64,000 nucleotides of DNA from Silene conica (taxonomy: Eukaryota; Streptophyta; Magnoliopsida; Caryophyllales; Caryophyllaceae), in contig CM055320.2 of the NCBI GenBank assembly GCA_029255685.2, forward strand, positions 8,356,614 to 8,420,613, given 5' to 3'. The position numbers and the translations under genes are program-made. Shown one piece after another: positions 12,409-23,225 of this stretch. The notes beneath the pieces were generated by a model. That model was not told where the DNA came from. It searched no databases and was given only the letters and a program-made list of their open reading frames with translations. Positions within the stretch are counted from its first letter, which is position 1. Each line of letters starts with the position of its first letter.

Positions 12409-12860
12409 TTGTAACGGATCAAGTATCACTTACATGATAGATAAGATAAAAAAGTAAAATGCATCGAGAATCACAAAAAAAATTGTCTTTATTTTGGAAT
12501 GTGGGTTTTATTTGACGTGTCACAAATTTTGGATGGAAGTTTTAACTTTTTATAAAAATAAATTAATGAAAAATACAAAAATAGGAGACGTCCTAATCCT
12601 AAATTTTACTACCTAAACACAAATAATTTACACAAATTCAATCTTGCAAAAAAAAAAATTTACACAAATTCAAACACAAGTTTGGTACATATAATCAACT
12701 TAAGAGTTCTCTTAGAATTCTAATCCTAAAATTAACTATATCTTTTTATAAGTCCCGCAAATTCTAGTAATGAGTTAGTTGTTATTCGTAAATAATTCTA
12801 ACTACACAAATTCTATCTCAATGACTTAATTAATAAATACTCGTATATGTAAACTCTTAC

Positions 12861-12975
12861 TTTTTATTTTTATTTTTTATTTATACATTTAAATTATTCA
12901 ACAAAAATAATAGCCAATTAAATCGCTCTAAAACAATAACCAATGAAATCGCTTTAAAAGTTCCTCTTTTAAGTA
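12861..12975. repeat. Displaced copy of the 240-bp repeat subunit
   Basis: Matches 12170-12270 of the upstream array, including GCTCTAAAACAATAACCAAT and the following AAAGTTCCTCT. 12271-12860 between the two holds the 15-bp hairpin and otherwise only AT-rich sequence. Confidence 0.65.
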
Positions 12976-13353
12976 TATATATTGATTAAAATATCGTATA
13001 TTTTGTTTCATTCACTTACCTTTTGACCCACACGATATATACTAAATTAATCGATTGTAAGAGATTAATATGAGAAGATGGTGGAGAAGATTAGAGGGAG
13101 AATGTACATAACAACTCTCTTTAGCGGATATGATTGGTTAAAAAACAATGTGAAAAAATGTAATATAAAAGCATTAGTTCCATTAACTTTAATTAAACGA
13201 GTAACAATTTGGTTTACTATTATTGATTTTTTCCCAATAACCTTATTAGAATTTAGAAGTATGATAATTCCTAAGTAAGGCTATGGTTATGGTGTGAGTA
13301 AGTTAAGTTAATTAAAGATTAAAAGAAACAATTCATTAAAAGAAATTAATCAA

Positions 13354-13440
13354 GTGGTGTTAGTCCAGTGGTAAATGCAGCAGTTGAGAGGTTTCAGGTT
13401 CGATTACCAGTTTGAGCGATGACCACTTTACTTTTGTTTT
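13354..13440 (+). mobile_element. tRNA-derived SINE head (A and B boxes)
   Basis: A pol III-type A box (TAGTCCAGTGG, 13361-13371) is followed 36 bp later by a B box (GGTTCGATTACC, 13397-13408), the spacing seen in tRNA genes and tRNA-derived SINEs. There is no cloverleaf or anticodon stem, so it is a SINE head and not a tRNA gene. The 3' end is not defined; a T-rich stretch follows near 13430. Confidence 0.5.
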
Positions 13441-14456
13441 ATCTCCTCACATGGGTATTACTAGGGTAAAAGGAAAAATATATCTTACTAGTCCGAATTA
13501 AACAACTCAAAAGCATGATCTTATTTTTATTAATAGTTTCGGTGAATTTATTAACTATGTAATGATGTTATGGTGACATCACCCCAATATCTATTTTCTC
13601 ATTTTAAAACAATTAAATTTATTGTTATTCTCACGTCTATCAAATTTTATTTAAATGTAGAACTGTTTAATGTAAATTTTTTCATAAAATTAGATTACAT
13701 GTTTTTTTTTCATATTTTAATATTATTTACCCCATTCTTCATTAAAATTAAAGTTTTCAAATCTTCTATATATAACGGACGAGTTTTTTCTAAAGCCCTT
13801 AAATTTCAAAGAGCCATTTTTTCTGGTGAAGTGCTTAACCCACTTCCTTGAAGTGAACTTCATTTTTTTTAGCATATAATAGAAATGTTTGGTAGTATAT
13901 GATATGTAGATCTCTTAGATTCAAGTAACTACGTAAACATCCAAATTTTTATTGATTGTGGCTAAATATTGCATCATCTTCAATCCGTTGATCTGCAATT
14001 CAGAAGAAATTCTTTTTTTTCTATTTGAGCATCTATGGAAGGGCGTTGAGAATTACATGCATGGCGGTGGCCGGTGGGTGGTCGGAGATGGATGAACCGA
14101 AATAGGATACACCAAAGTTACTTAGACGGGATACATAAATGTATTTTGTCATTTTGCCCTCATTTATCCATAATAACTAAGATTAAAAAATGATTAAAAT
14201 ATCAATAAATTCTTAGAATGTCATCGCTGGCGCCGAAATTGGGTATCACCCGGTGGGGCCATCTCATTTTCCTTAACTAAATAACTTAATTATAAATAAG
14301 CATAATTTATCTCATTAATTAATTTGAATCACATATTTATATATGATTACTATTATCGGATTAATTAACCTTATCAATGTCATGAATAAAATATAGAGTT
14401 ACAATTAGAAATTAGATCCACTAAAGTAGTATATGTACTTTGCATTTTTTTATCAA
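13441..14456. other. Non-coding flank of copia-1
   Basis: AT-rich sequence with no supported gene. Short frames, such as one near 13570-13851, are Phe/Ile/Lys-rich and look compositional. 14050-14100 is a short GGTGG patch. Confidence 0.4.
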
Positions 14457-14461
14457 TTTTG

Positions 14462-15462
14462 TGTTGGGGCTGGTGTCCTTGACAATTAAGTACAATGACT
14501 TATTAAATCTCTTTAAGGATCACAAGGGCATACTTTTGTATTATTACCAGTTGATCCACGTTTATCAATAACGGTTGGCTTGCTAGATAAGTTTGACGTT
14601 ATTGTCATACGGATGGCGGTGATCAACTGGTCCCTATACGTCACACCTATAGGACACGTTTGAGAGATGTGAAGGTATGAAAATACAATCACATTTATGC
14701 CGGATATGACTAAACAGTTAGTCAGAGGTATTGACTATTAAATTAGTCAATAAGATGTTGAGATTATTATTTAATACGGATTAAATAATTTTAGCTAATA
14801 CGGATTGCATGATTAATTCGTAAAATTAAATATAAACGGTTATATTTAATTAAATATTGTATTCGCGTATTAATATAAACAGTTATATTAATTTGGGTAA
14901 TTATACAATATCGTAATTTTATCAGACCATTATTAATACATCGACTGCATTAATATCTGATAACATGCATACGATTTATAAACAAAACCCGCGAATAAAG
15001 TTTAGCTAAATGGGTCGAATCACAAATTAGAATAAGGTAAGAGTGGAAAACCCACTCCTACCCTATTGGAAATTTCGGCCAAAAGAGCTACATAAGGAGG
15101 AGGACTCTCCTTATGTCAGGGACTCTTGTTTCACTGTTTAAACAAATCTCAAGGAAAAATTAGGGTTTTGAGAGCTTTCTTCTCCCAAAACCTCAGATCT
15201 CACATCTAAAACCTAAATAGCTCTCCCAATATTGCAAGGCAGTTGGAGAGGATTTCTAGCACACGCGGCCACGTCTCATTCTAAGTCTTGGGTGCAAGTT
15301 ATAGGAGGGAATTTGTGTTAATTCCTGTTCTTAGGCCTTTCGCACAAGGACCAAAGGTTGATTTCTTTTTCATGCTTTTTATTAACTTATGACTATAATC
15401 ACAATTGTATGTTTCATTATAATCCTGCAAGTTTGGGGCGAATACATGCTTTATTCCCCACA
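14462..15462 (+). repeat. copia-1 5' LTR
   Basis: 1001 bp, TGTTGG...CCCACA. It should carry the element promoter. I do not see an unambiguous TATA box. Confidence 0.95.
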
Positions 15463-15464
15463 AG

Positions 15465-15476
15465 TGGTATCAGAGC
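15465..15476 (+). other. copia-1 primer-binding site (tRNA-iMet)
   Basis: TGGTATCAGAGC starts two bases after the 5' LTR. Confidence 0.9.
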
Positions 15477-17139
15477 CAGGCCATGAAAATTTTACCTTTG
15501 TGTTTTTCGTAAGTTTTAAAACCTGAAAAATCGTCTTCTGCCGCTAAGTCGGTCGATCGACCCCCCGTTGCGGTCGGTCGACCGCCTCCTGCGTGTTTTT
15601 CTGTTTCGACAGTTTATCTTTTGTGAGAAATCGTGTTCAGAAACTCGGTTTCGTGTTTTGTGGTCGGTCGACCTGTTTTTCGGGGCGGTCGACCATTCTG
15701 CTTTAAAAAAAAAAAAAAAAAAAAAAAAATCTTTTTTTCGTCAGGTGGTCGGTAGACCTGTTTTTTGGATCGGTAGACCACCCCTGTAACAGACTCGTTT
15801 TTTTTTATTTTCCGAAAATAACATGTTTTATTTTCACATGGCCTTTAGTAATATACTATATACGGAAATAGTATATTATTAATTTTGTGAAACGGTTCAC
15901 CCTCGTTTGATACATATTATTTTAAAACGGTTTAAAATAATAGGATTATAAACTTATTAAAATTAAAGTGGTTAAAACGGTATAATCACATAATTTTAAT
16001 CCTAAAAGGTGGTTTGGTAAAAATTTGTTAATCATAATAACAGTATTATGTCATGTATGAATTTTAATTTAGTTGATGCATTTTATTTATCGTCTTGTTG
16101 AATGTCTAATGAATGCTTTAAATAACGTATTTAATTTTGCAAACGGTTGTAACTTAGTGTGGCCTTAGAAGATTGTGTCACCGTAATGATGGGACACAGT
16201 CTTGCTTGTAATCTTGAGATCTTGAATCTCCGTTTTGGGTTTTTGCCATGTAATTACTTTTGTATTTAAATTAGAATGTATCTAGGACTACTTTTGTAAT
16301 TTAAATTAGTAATTTTGTGAAGACCAAAGACAAGACGGAGACCGGATGCTCACTCCCGCTGCAAGGACCAAGATGGAACATCAAGACAAGCTTCTAGGGT
16401 CCAACGGTGGATTCCAAGTTGTTTTATGTTTATTTTGGTAGGATAGGCCACACTAGGATTTTTTATTTACGTTTATTGCTTTCATTTTATGCTTTCATCG
16501 ATAATAGCTTGCATCATATTCCGCCTAAAACCAAACCACCTATTACATGCCTGAAAACTGACTCATGTAGAGGTTACGCGTTAGTTTTCTGTGACAATAC
16601 AGATGTCACATGTCAATTGCAAAGCCATCACTTTATTTCATTCATTCACGAATATGCTAGATTTTAGTTCACTTAATATGAATAAATATAAGTCGATGGG
16701 GTCTTCCTCGTATAACCAAAAATTGAGAATAGTCTTTATAAATCAGCCTCCCATGAATCCCTTCTTCGTCGGTAGGCATAATATGACCCCTTCTACGTCG
16801 GGTAAGTGGGAACAGATGATTTATTTTATCTCAACATCATGGTCACTCGATACTATCTAGTGACTGAGATGGACTAATAGATAGGATTTACGGAAATCTA
16901 TCGACCAAGTGTTCCAACGATTGGAATTAGCCAAACTGTGGGCTTATCAATATACGGAAATTGAGTCTTGGGATCGTTTATATAATTCTTGAGGGAGATC
17001 AATTATATAAATGCATGAGTCTACGAGTTTAAATTCGATTTTATATAGACTTAAATCACAACAATAAGTTGCTTATATGGTTTTGTTTTATCTTCTTTTT
17101 CAGTCTAGAACACGATCATTTAAACTGCTGTATAACTAA
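15477..17139 (+). other. copia-1 leader with GGTCGACC palindromes
   Basis: Untranslated leader between primer site and gag. 15545-15785 carries paired TCGA-centred palindromes: GGTCGATCGACC, then three GGTCGACC, then two decayed GGTAGACC copies, with a poly(A) run of about 25 between the pairs. Short open frames in the rest of the leader start at GTG or lack conservation with copia-2. Confidence 0.7.
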
Positions 17140-17668
17140 ATGGCTGGTGAAGACCCAATGCCAAGTGCCAAGTGCCAAGCTAGCACGTGAATCCTGGCTA
17201 AAAGCCTTCATGGACTCCATGAATCAGTCCACAAGACTGAGGAATGATGGGTCAAACTTCTCTGACTGGGAGGCAGCACTACGGAATGCTGCCATTGCTG
17301 ACGGAAAGCTCAAGTACTTAACTGAGCCCATTCCGCCACACCCAGGAACTGGAGCTAGAGCTAACGAGGTTCGCGCTCATAGCGACTTCGTCATGGAAGC
17401 AGGTGCGATAAAGAACGTACTCATCTATGCAATGGAATCCAATTTGCAAAGACGCTTCATCACCCATGGTGCAAACAAGATTTTCACCACGCTCACTAAC
17501 GAATTCTCAAAGGCTCCGAGAATCGTTTCTTATGAGCATACCTGTCGCTTCTTTGAGGCGAAACTCCAGAAGGGCCAAGCTGTTAGCCCACATATTCTTC
17601 ACATGATTGAGAATATCGAGAAACTGGAGGCCCTAAACTGCAAGATCAGTGAGAACATAATCGTTTGA
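17140..17668 (+). pseudogene. copia-1 gag N-terminal part, two frameshifts
   Basis: The gag start ATG (17140) is identified by comparison with the intact start at 36247 in copia-2. A 7-bp tandem duplication (AAGTGCC, 17163-17176) shifts the frame after about 11 codons. An extra T in the TTT at 17664-17666 shifts it again and gives an immediate TGA. Between the two, a frame of about 165 codons matches the copia-2 Gag. The product would be the capsid-type nucleocapsid precursor that packages RNA in cytoplasmic particles. As it stands, this copy cannot make a full-length Gag from its native start. Confidence 0.85.
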
Positions 17669-17672
17669 TCGT

Positions 17673-20600
17673 ATGCTTCATTCGCTTCATGATGGGTTCG
17701 CCCTCTTTAGGGCCAACTATTACATGAACGACATGAAGAAGACTTCTCATGAGCTCCACTCCTTTCTCGTACAGACTGAGAAGGATCTGAAATTAAGTGG
17801 GAGCATGAAGCAGGATGTTCTCATGATCTCCAGTAAGGGAAAGGGTAAAGGGAAGGCTAAAGCTCAGGGCGACCTAGCAGTAGGTAAGCCCAGGTTCAAG
17901 AAACCAGGATTTACTAAGAGTGGGCCAGGTGAGTCGAGCAACTCACAGGGCAAGACTAAGAGCAAGGATACTAGCATGGAATGTCACCATTGCCACAAGA
18001 CTGGACATTGGAGGCGCTCATGCCCCGTGTATCGCGAGGACATTAAGGCAGGCCGCGTTACTCCTGTTGGTATGTCTTCTTCTTCTTTTATTCACATGAT
18101 TGAGATTAACCACGCAAGTTGCGGAACTTGGGTACTTGATACTGGTTGTGGTTCTCATCTATGTAATCATGTGCAGGGCCTCCGAAACCAAGAACCCCTA
18201 ATCAAGGGTGAGGTGGACTTGCGTGTCGGGAATGGAGCACGTGTTGCTGCAGTCTCGAGGGGAACATACGTAATCCAGCTTCCAAGTGGATTCGAGTTAT
18301 CTTTATATAACTGTTATTATGTTCCTTGTTTGTTCAAAAACATTATTTCAGTTTCTGCGCTTGACAAACTCGGTTTTTCATTTGTAATAGAGAATAATAG
18401 CTGTATTTTCTCATTACACAATATGATTTATGGCAAGGCAGTTTCCATGAATGGAATTTATGTTTTAGATCAAACCACTGAAATATTACATGTGAATAAT
18501 AAGAAATTAAAGGTAGGTGACAAAGATCAAACTTACCTATGGCATTGTCGTATGGGACACATAAATGAGAAACGCGTGAAACAGCTCATACAGAATAAAG
18601 CTATCTCGCCCTTTGATTTTGAATCATATGGCACGTGTGAATCATGTCTCATCGGTAAGATGACTCGTATTTCCTTCAAAGGTGTTGGAATGCGCGCTGC
18701 CGACCTATTAGGACTCATACATACGGACGTATGTGGCCCTATGTCGATCAACGCACGAGAAGGCTATAGGTATTTCATCACTTTCACGGACGATTTAAGT
18801 AGATATGGCTATGTCTATTTAATGAAGCATAAAAGTGAATCCTTTGACAAGTTCAAAGAATACCAGAATCGGGTACAGAACCAGCTGGGTAGAAAGATTA
18901 AAACACTACGTTCGGATCGTGGTGGTGAGTATCTTTCACACGAGTTTGATCAACACCTTAAAGACTGTGGGATCGTGCTACAGTTGACTCCACCTGGAAC
19001 ACCACAATTAAATGGTGTGTCCGAACGGAGAAATCGAACTCTACTCGATATGGTTCGATCCATGATGAGTCACACCGTCGTGCCTGATTCATTGTGGGGC
19101 TATGCTCTTTTGTCGGCCGCTCTAATACTTAACCGAAGTCCGTCTAAAGCTGTTGACAAGACTCCATACGAATTATGGAAGGGAACGGTCCCTAACTTGT
19201 CCTTTATTCGGGTTTGGGGCTGCGAGGCTTATGTCAAGTGGAGACACGAGGATAAGCTCGGCCCGCGATCGGTCAAGACATACTTTATAGGCTATCCAAA
19301 GGGAACTTTTGGTCATTACTTCTACTCGCCTACCGAACAACGTGTTTTTGTTGCGGCTAGTGCGACGTTCTTAGAGAAAGAATTTCTCGAGAACAAGTCG
19401 AGTAATAGAACTTTCGAGTTATCGGAGGTTCAAGAACCAACTACCGAGCAACCATTGGAGGAAACAGTTCCTTCAACCAAGGCTGCGGTAGATATCCCCG
19501 AGGAACCTAAGAGGTCGGGAAGAGTCTCTATTCCTCCGGACAGATACATTGGTATGGTCGAGGAACATGATATGGATGACGTCTTACTCCTAGAGGGTAA
19601 TGAACCCTCAACCTATAAAGGTGCCATGACCAGTTCTGACTCAAAGCTATGGCTAGAAGCCATGCAATCCGAGATGGACTCCATGTATGAGAACAACGTG
19701 TGGGATCTTGTGGACCTACCTGCAAAGGTACGTCCCCTTCAATGCAAATGGCTTTACAAGATAAAGCATGCCGTGGAAGGACAACAAGATATCCACAAGG
19801 CTAGACTAGTTGCTAAAGGTTTCACTCAAGTGCCAGGCTTGCACTATGATGAGATCTTTGCACCCGTAGTCATGCTACGTTCCATTCGGATTATCTTAGC
19901 GATCGCCGCATTTCATGATTATGAAATATGGCAAATGGACGTTAAAACCGCCTTCTTAAACGGTTATTTGGAGGAAGAGTTGTACATGGTACAACCCGAG
20001 GGTTTTATCGATCCAGCACATCCTAAGAAAGTTTGCAAGCTTAAGCGTTCCATCTATGAACTTAAGCAAGCATCGCGGAGTTGGAATCATCGCTTCGACC
20101 AAGTGATAAAACAGAATGGGTTCATTCGATCAGTCGAGGAACCATGTCTCTATATCAAGTCGAGTGGGAGCAAGATTGTATTCCTAGTACTGTATGTCGA
20201 TGACATACTCTTGATTGGGAATGACACACCTCTCTTATCTTCGGTTAAAGCATGGTTGAAAAACCATTTCCAGATGAAAGATCTGGGAGAGGCACAAAGA
20301 ATTTTGGGCATCCGTATCTACAGGGATAGATCACGACGGATGTTGTCTCTCAGTCAGGAGTCTTATATAGATAAGATTCTAGAGAGATTCAGCATGACGA
20401 ACTCCAAGAAGGGGTTCCTTCCTATGACTCCTGGGCTTCACTTGAGCAAGACTCAAGAAGCTAAGTCACTGGAAGAGAAAGAGCGCATGAGTCGGATTCC
20501 TTATGCTTCGGCAATAGGATCGATCATGTATGCCATGATATGCACACGTCCTGACGTTGCATATGCATTGAGTATGACAAGTCGATTCCAAGCTCATCCA

Positions 20601-21179
20601 GGTGAACAACACTGGATGGCCGTGAAAAACATTCTTAAGTACCTACGGAGGACTAAAGATTGGGGATTGACTTATGGAGGCGACTCAACGCTCTGCGCCA
20701 CGGGTTACGCAGATGCTAGCTTCCAAACGGATCGAGATGACTCGAAATCTCAGTCTGGATTCGTTTTTACTCTTAATGGTGCTGCTGTCAGCTGGAAAAG
20801 TTCTAAACAGAGTGTTACAGCAGATTCTACGACTGAGTCCGAGTACTATGCCGCCTCGGAAGCAGCTAAGGAAGCAATATGGATGCGTCAATTCTTACAA
20901 GGATTCTCGGTAGTGCCTAGTTCGAATGACCCAATCACCGTTTATTGTGACAATAGCGGTGCCATCTTCCAAGCTAAGGAGCATAAGTCTAGCAACAAGG
21001 CTAGGCATGTACAACGGAAAGCTCATCTAATCAGAGATTACGTGGAGCAAAAGGAGATTTTTATTGATAAGATCGCTACGGATGACAACATAGCTGATCC
21101 TCTCACAAAAGCATTACCACGTGATAAGCATGAAGGGCACATTCATTCCATGGGAATTGGATGTGTTCCTAAGTTGTAG
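17673..21179 (+). CDS. copia-1 Gag C-terminus/protease/integrase/RT/RNase H polyprotein frame
   Basis: One uninterrupted 1168-codon frame. The CCHC zinc knuckle is at residues 104-117 (CHHC...H....C). The aspartic protease motif DTGCGSH is at about 156, followed by a gag-pre-integrase zinc region (H...H...C..C). The integrase catalytic triad is D352, D415 and E451, with exactly 35 residues between the last two. RT carries LYVDDILL at about 840-847, and RNase H carries YADASF, TESEYYA and YCDNSG, ending near NIADPLTKALP. The ATG at 17673 is not the native start; the frame continued from gag before the frameshift. The RT motif normally reading SIYGLKQA has Glu for Gly at 20058-20060, while copia-2 keeps Gly. 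Reverse transcriptase activity may therefore be impaired although the frame is open. Confidence 0.95.
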   Translation: MLHSLHDGFALFRANYYMNDMKKTSHELHSFLVQTEKDLKLSGSMKQDVLMISSKGKGKGKAKAQGDLAVGKPRFKKPGFTKSGPGESSNSQGKTKSKDTSMECHHCHKTGHWRRSCPVYREDIKAGRVTPVGMSSSSFIHMIEINHASCGTWVLDTGCGSHLCNHVQGLRNQEPLIKGEVDLRVGNGARVAAVSRGTYVIQLPSGFELSLYNCYYVPCLFKNIISVSALDKLGFSFVIENNSCIFSLHNMIYGKAVSMNGIYVLDQTTEILHVNNKKLKVGDKDQTYLWHCRMGHINEKRVKQLIQNKAISPFDFESYGTCESCLIGKMTRISFKGVGMRAADLLGLIHTDVCGPMSINAREGYRYFITFTDDLSRYGYVYLMKHKSESFDKFKEYQNRVQNQLGRKIKTLRSDRGGEYLSHEFDQHLKDCGIVLQLTPPGTPQLNGVSERRNRTLLDMVRSMMSHTVVPDSLWGYALLSAALILNRSPSKAVDKTPYELWKGTVPNLSFIRVWGCEAYVKWRHEDKLGPRSVKTYFIGYPKGTFGHYFYSPTEQRVFVAASATFLEKEFLENKSSNRTFELSEVQEPTTEQPLEETVPSTKAAVDIPEEPKRSGRVSIPPDRYIGMVEEHDMDDVLLLEGNEPSTYKGAMTSSDSKLWLEAMQSEMDSMYENNVWDLVDLPAKVRPLQCKWLYKIKHAVEGQQDIHKARLVAKGFTQVPGLHYDEIFAPVVMLRSIRIILAIAAFHDYEIWQMDVKTAFLNGYLEEELYMVQPEGFIDPAHPKKVCKLKRSIYELKQASRSWNHRFDQVIKQNGFIRSVEEPCLYIKSSGSKIVFLVLYVDDILLIGNDTPLLSSVKAWLKNHFQMKDLGEAQRILGIRIYRDRSRRMLSLSQESYIDKILERFSMTNSKKGFLPMTPGLHLSKTQEAKSLEEKERMSRIPYASAIGSIMYAMICTRPDVAYALSMTSRFQAHPGEQHWMAVKNILKYLRRTKDWGLTYGGDSTLCATGYADASFQTDRDDSKSQSGFVFTLNGAAVSWKSSKQSVTADSTTESEYYAASEAAKEAIWMRQFLQGFSVVPSSNDPITVYCDNSGAIFQAKEHKSSNKARHVQRKAHLIRDYVEQKEIFIDKIATDDNIADPLTKALPRDKHEGHIHSMGIGCVPKL

Positions 21180-22041
21180 TACTCTTTTATGAATTCATGT
21201 AATAATTCATTTTCTCGTGTACTCTATTCAACCTTATTGTTATGATATAAAATGTTTTGTTTCTCATGTGGAATTGTACGCCAATTTTGAACACCACAAA
21301 GTGAACTGATTAACATTACATCGTTTTGGTCCTTGATTACCCACTTGAGCTGATAACTCAGGCAATCATTTTGTGACGTTGGTTGATGGTGGGTTCAACG
21401 AGCCATAAGTCACGCGGCTGACTGACCAATCACAAAGGCGAGTTATATGGATATCTCGTAGGACACCCCGTGACAACGTTATGGAGTCCTAAATGTTTTA
21501 TAACATTGGGTGCCTGGTCGTGGATAGGACCTCCATAGTGTTCCTTAGAGTCGAGTCTTTTGACCTTCAACTGTCTCTTGAGATTAAGACAGATTTTGGG
21601 TAACTTTGGTTTCTTTCCCACGGTCACCGTAACAGGGGCCAAGAGGATTTTTTCTGGGTTATTTCATGCTGGGCGATATCGGCAGGATTCGAGTTGAGGG
21701 AAATATCCAAACCCTTATCAGGATTTTATCATTTATCAGGGCCACTCGAGGAGTAGTAACTGAAATGCATGGCCATGCTCGAATACAGATTCGTTTTATC
21801 AGTTAAGTTACTCTCTAGTAGGGGAAACCACTCTTGATACAGATCGCTTGTGAGATACGACCTTTGCGAATGCGGATTTGCAAATTGTCTTACATTGAGT
21901 GGGAGAAATTTTAAAAGGATATGAGAATCGGTTATCGCACCTACACTTGTACGGACAAGTGGGAGTTTGTTGGAGCTTGTGTCCTCCACATGTAGTGTGA
22001 TAACGTCATTGCACATACCCTTGTACGGACAAGTGGGAGAT
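21180..22041 (+). other. copia-1 3' UTR with duplicated polypurine/LTR-start module
   Basis: Non-coding 862 bp. The functional polypurine tract AAGTGGGAGA (22031-22040) abuts the 3' LTR. Seventy-four bases upstream a similar GACAAGTGGGAG is followed by TGTTGGAGCTTGTGTCCT (21968), a diverged copy of the LTR start. No other feature seen. Confidence 0.75.
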
Positions 22042-23042
22042 TGTTGGGGCTGGTGTCCTTGACAATTAAGTACAATGACTTATTAAATCTCTTTAAGGAT
22101 CACAAGGGCATACTTTTGTATTATTACCAGTTGATCCACGTTTATCAATAACGGTTGGCTTGCTAGATAAGTTTGACGTTATTGTCATACGGATGGCGGT
22201 GATCAACTGGTCCCTATACGTCACACCTATAGGACACGTTTGAGAGATGTGAAGGTATGAAAATACAATCACATTTATGCCGGATATGACTAAACAGTTA
22301 GTCAGAGGTATTGACTATTAAATTAGTCAATAAGATGTTGAGATTATTATTTAATACGGATTAAATAATTTTAGCTAATACGGATTGCATGATTAATTCG
22401 TAAAATTAAATATAAACGGTTATATTTAATTAAATATTGTATTCGCGTATTAATATAAACAGTTATATTAATTTGGGTAATTATACAATATCGTAATTTT
22501 ATCAGACCATTATTAATACATCGACTGCATTAATATCTGATAACATGCATACGATTTATAAACAAAACCCGCGAATAAAGTTTAGCTAAATGGGTCGAAT
22601 CACAAATTAGAATAAGGTAAGAGTGGAAAGCCCACTCCTACCCTATTGGAAATTTCGGCCAAAAGAGCTACATAAGGAGGAGGACTCTCCTTATGTCAGG
22701 GACTCTTGTTTCACTGTTTAAACAAATCTCAAGGAAAAATTAGGGTTTTGAGAGCTTTCTTCTCCCAAAACCTCAGATCTCACATCTAAAACCTAAATAG
22801 CTCTCCCAATATTGCAAGGCAGTTGGAGAGGATTTCTAGCACACGCGGCCACGTCTCATTCTAAGTCTTGGGTGCAAGTTATAGGAGGGAATTTGTGTTA
22901 ATTCCTGTTCTTAGGCCTTTCGCACAAGGACCAAAGGTTGATTTCTTTTTCATGCTTTTTATTAACTTATGACTATAATCACAATTGTATGTTTCATTAT
23001 AATCCTGCAAGTTTGGGGCGAATACATGCTTTATTCCCCACA
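22042..23042 (+). repeat. copia-1 3' LTR
   Basis: 1001 bp, nearly identical to 14462-15462. Confidence 0.95.
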
Positions 23043-23225
23043 TTTTGAAATTTGGCATTCATAATTGTTTATTTTGAATTTTTATATACCATGTTAGTAA
23101 AAAAAAATATTTAGTTTAGGTAGTTGTATCAATGCAAAATGCAAAAAAAACCATCAAAGTATATAATCCGTGCAAATTTTGCACGGGATTAAAAGTAGTT
23201 CTTCTAAATAGAAAGAATTTCATCC

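Larger units (their letters stand above)
14457..23047 (+). mobile_element. copia-1: complete Ty1/copia element (Tork/Angela-like) with TSD TTTTG
   Basis: LTRs of 1001 bp (14462-15462 and 22042-23042) are flanked by perfect TTTTG duplications (14457-14461 and 23043-23047), giving an 8581-bp element. I see one LTR mismatch (A at about 15050 against G at the matching site), so insertion is recent. Order is LTR, tRNA-Met primer site, 1.7-kb leader, gag, protease, integrase, reverse transcriptase, RNase H, 3' UTR, polypurine tract, LTR; integrase before reverse transcriptase is diagnostic of Ty1/copia. The gag part carries two frameshifts and the RT a changed conserved glycine, so this copy is probably not autonomous. 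Motif resemblance points to the Tork/Angela group. Confidence 0.95.

Noticed and set aside
13354..13440. tRNA gene
   Set aside because: A and B boxes are present but no acceptor stem, anticodon arm or cloverleaf can be formed.
16407..16667. Leader ORF in copia-1 (and 35515-35784 in copia-2)
   Set aside because: Starts at GTG, not ATG, and the two copies differ by frame-changing indels.
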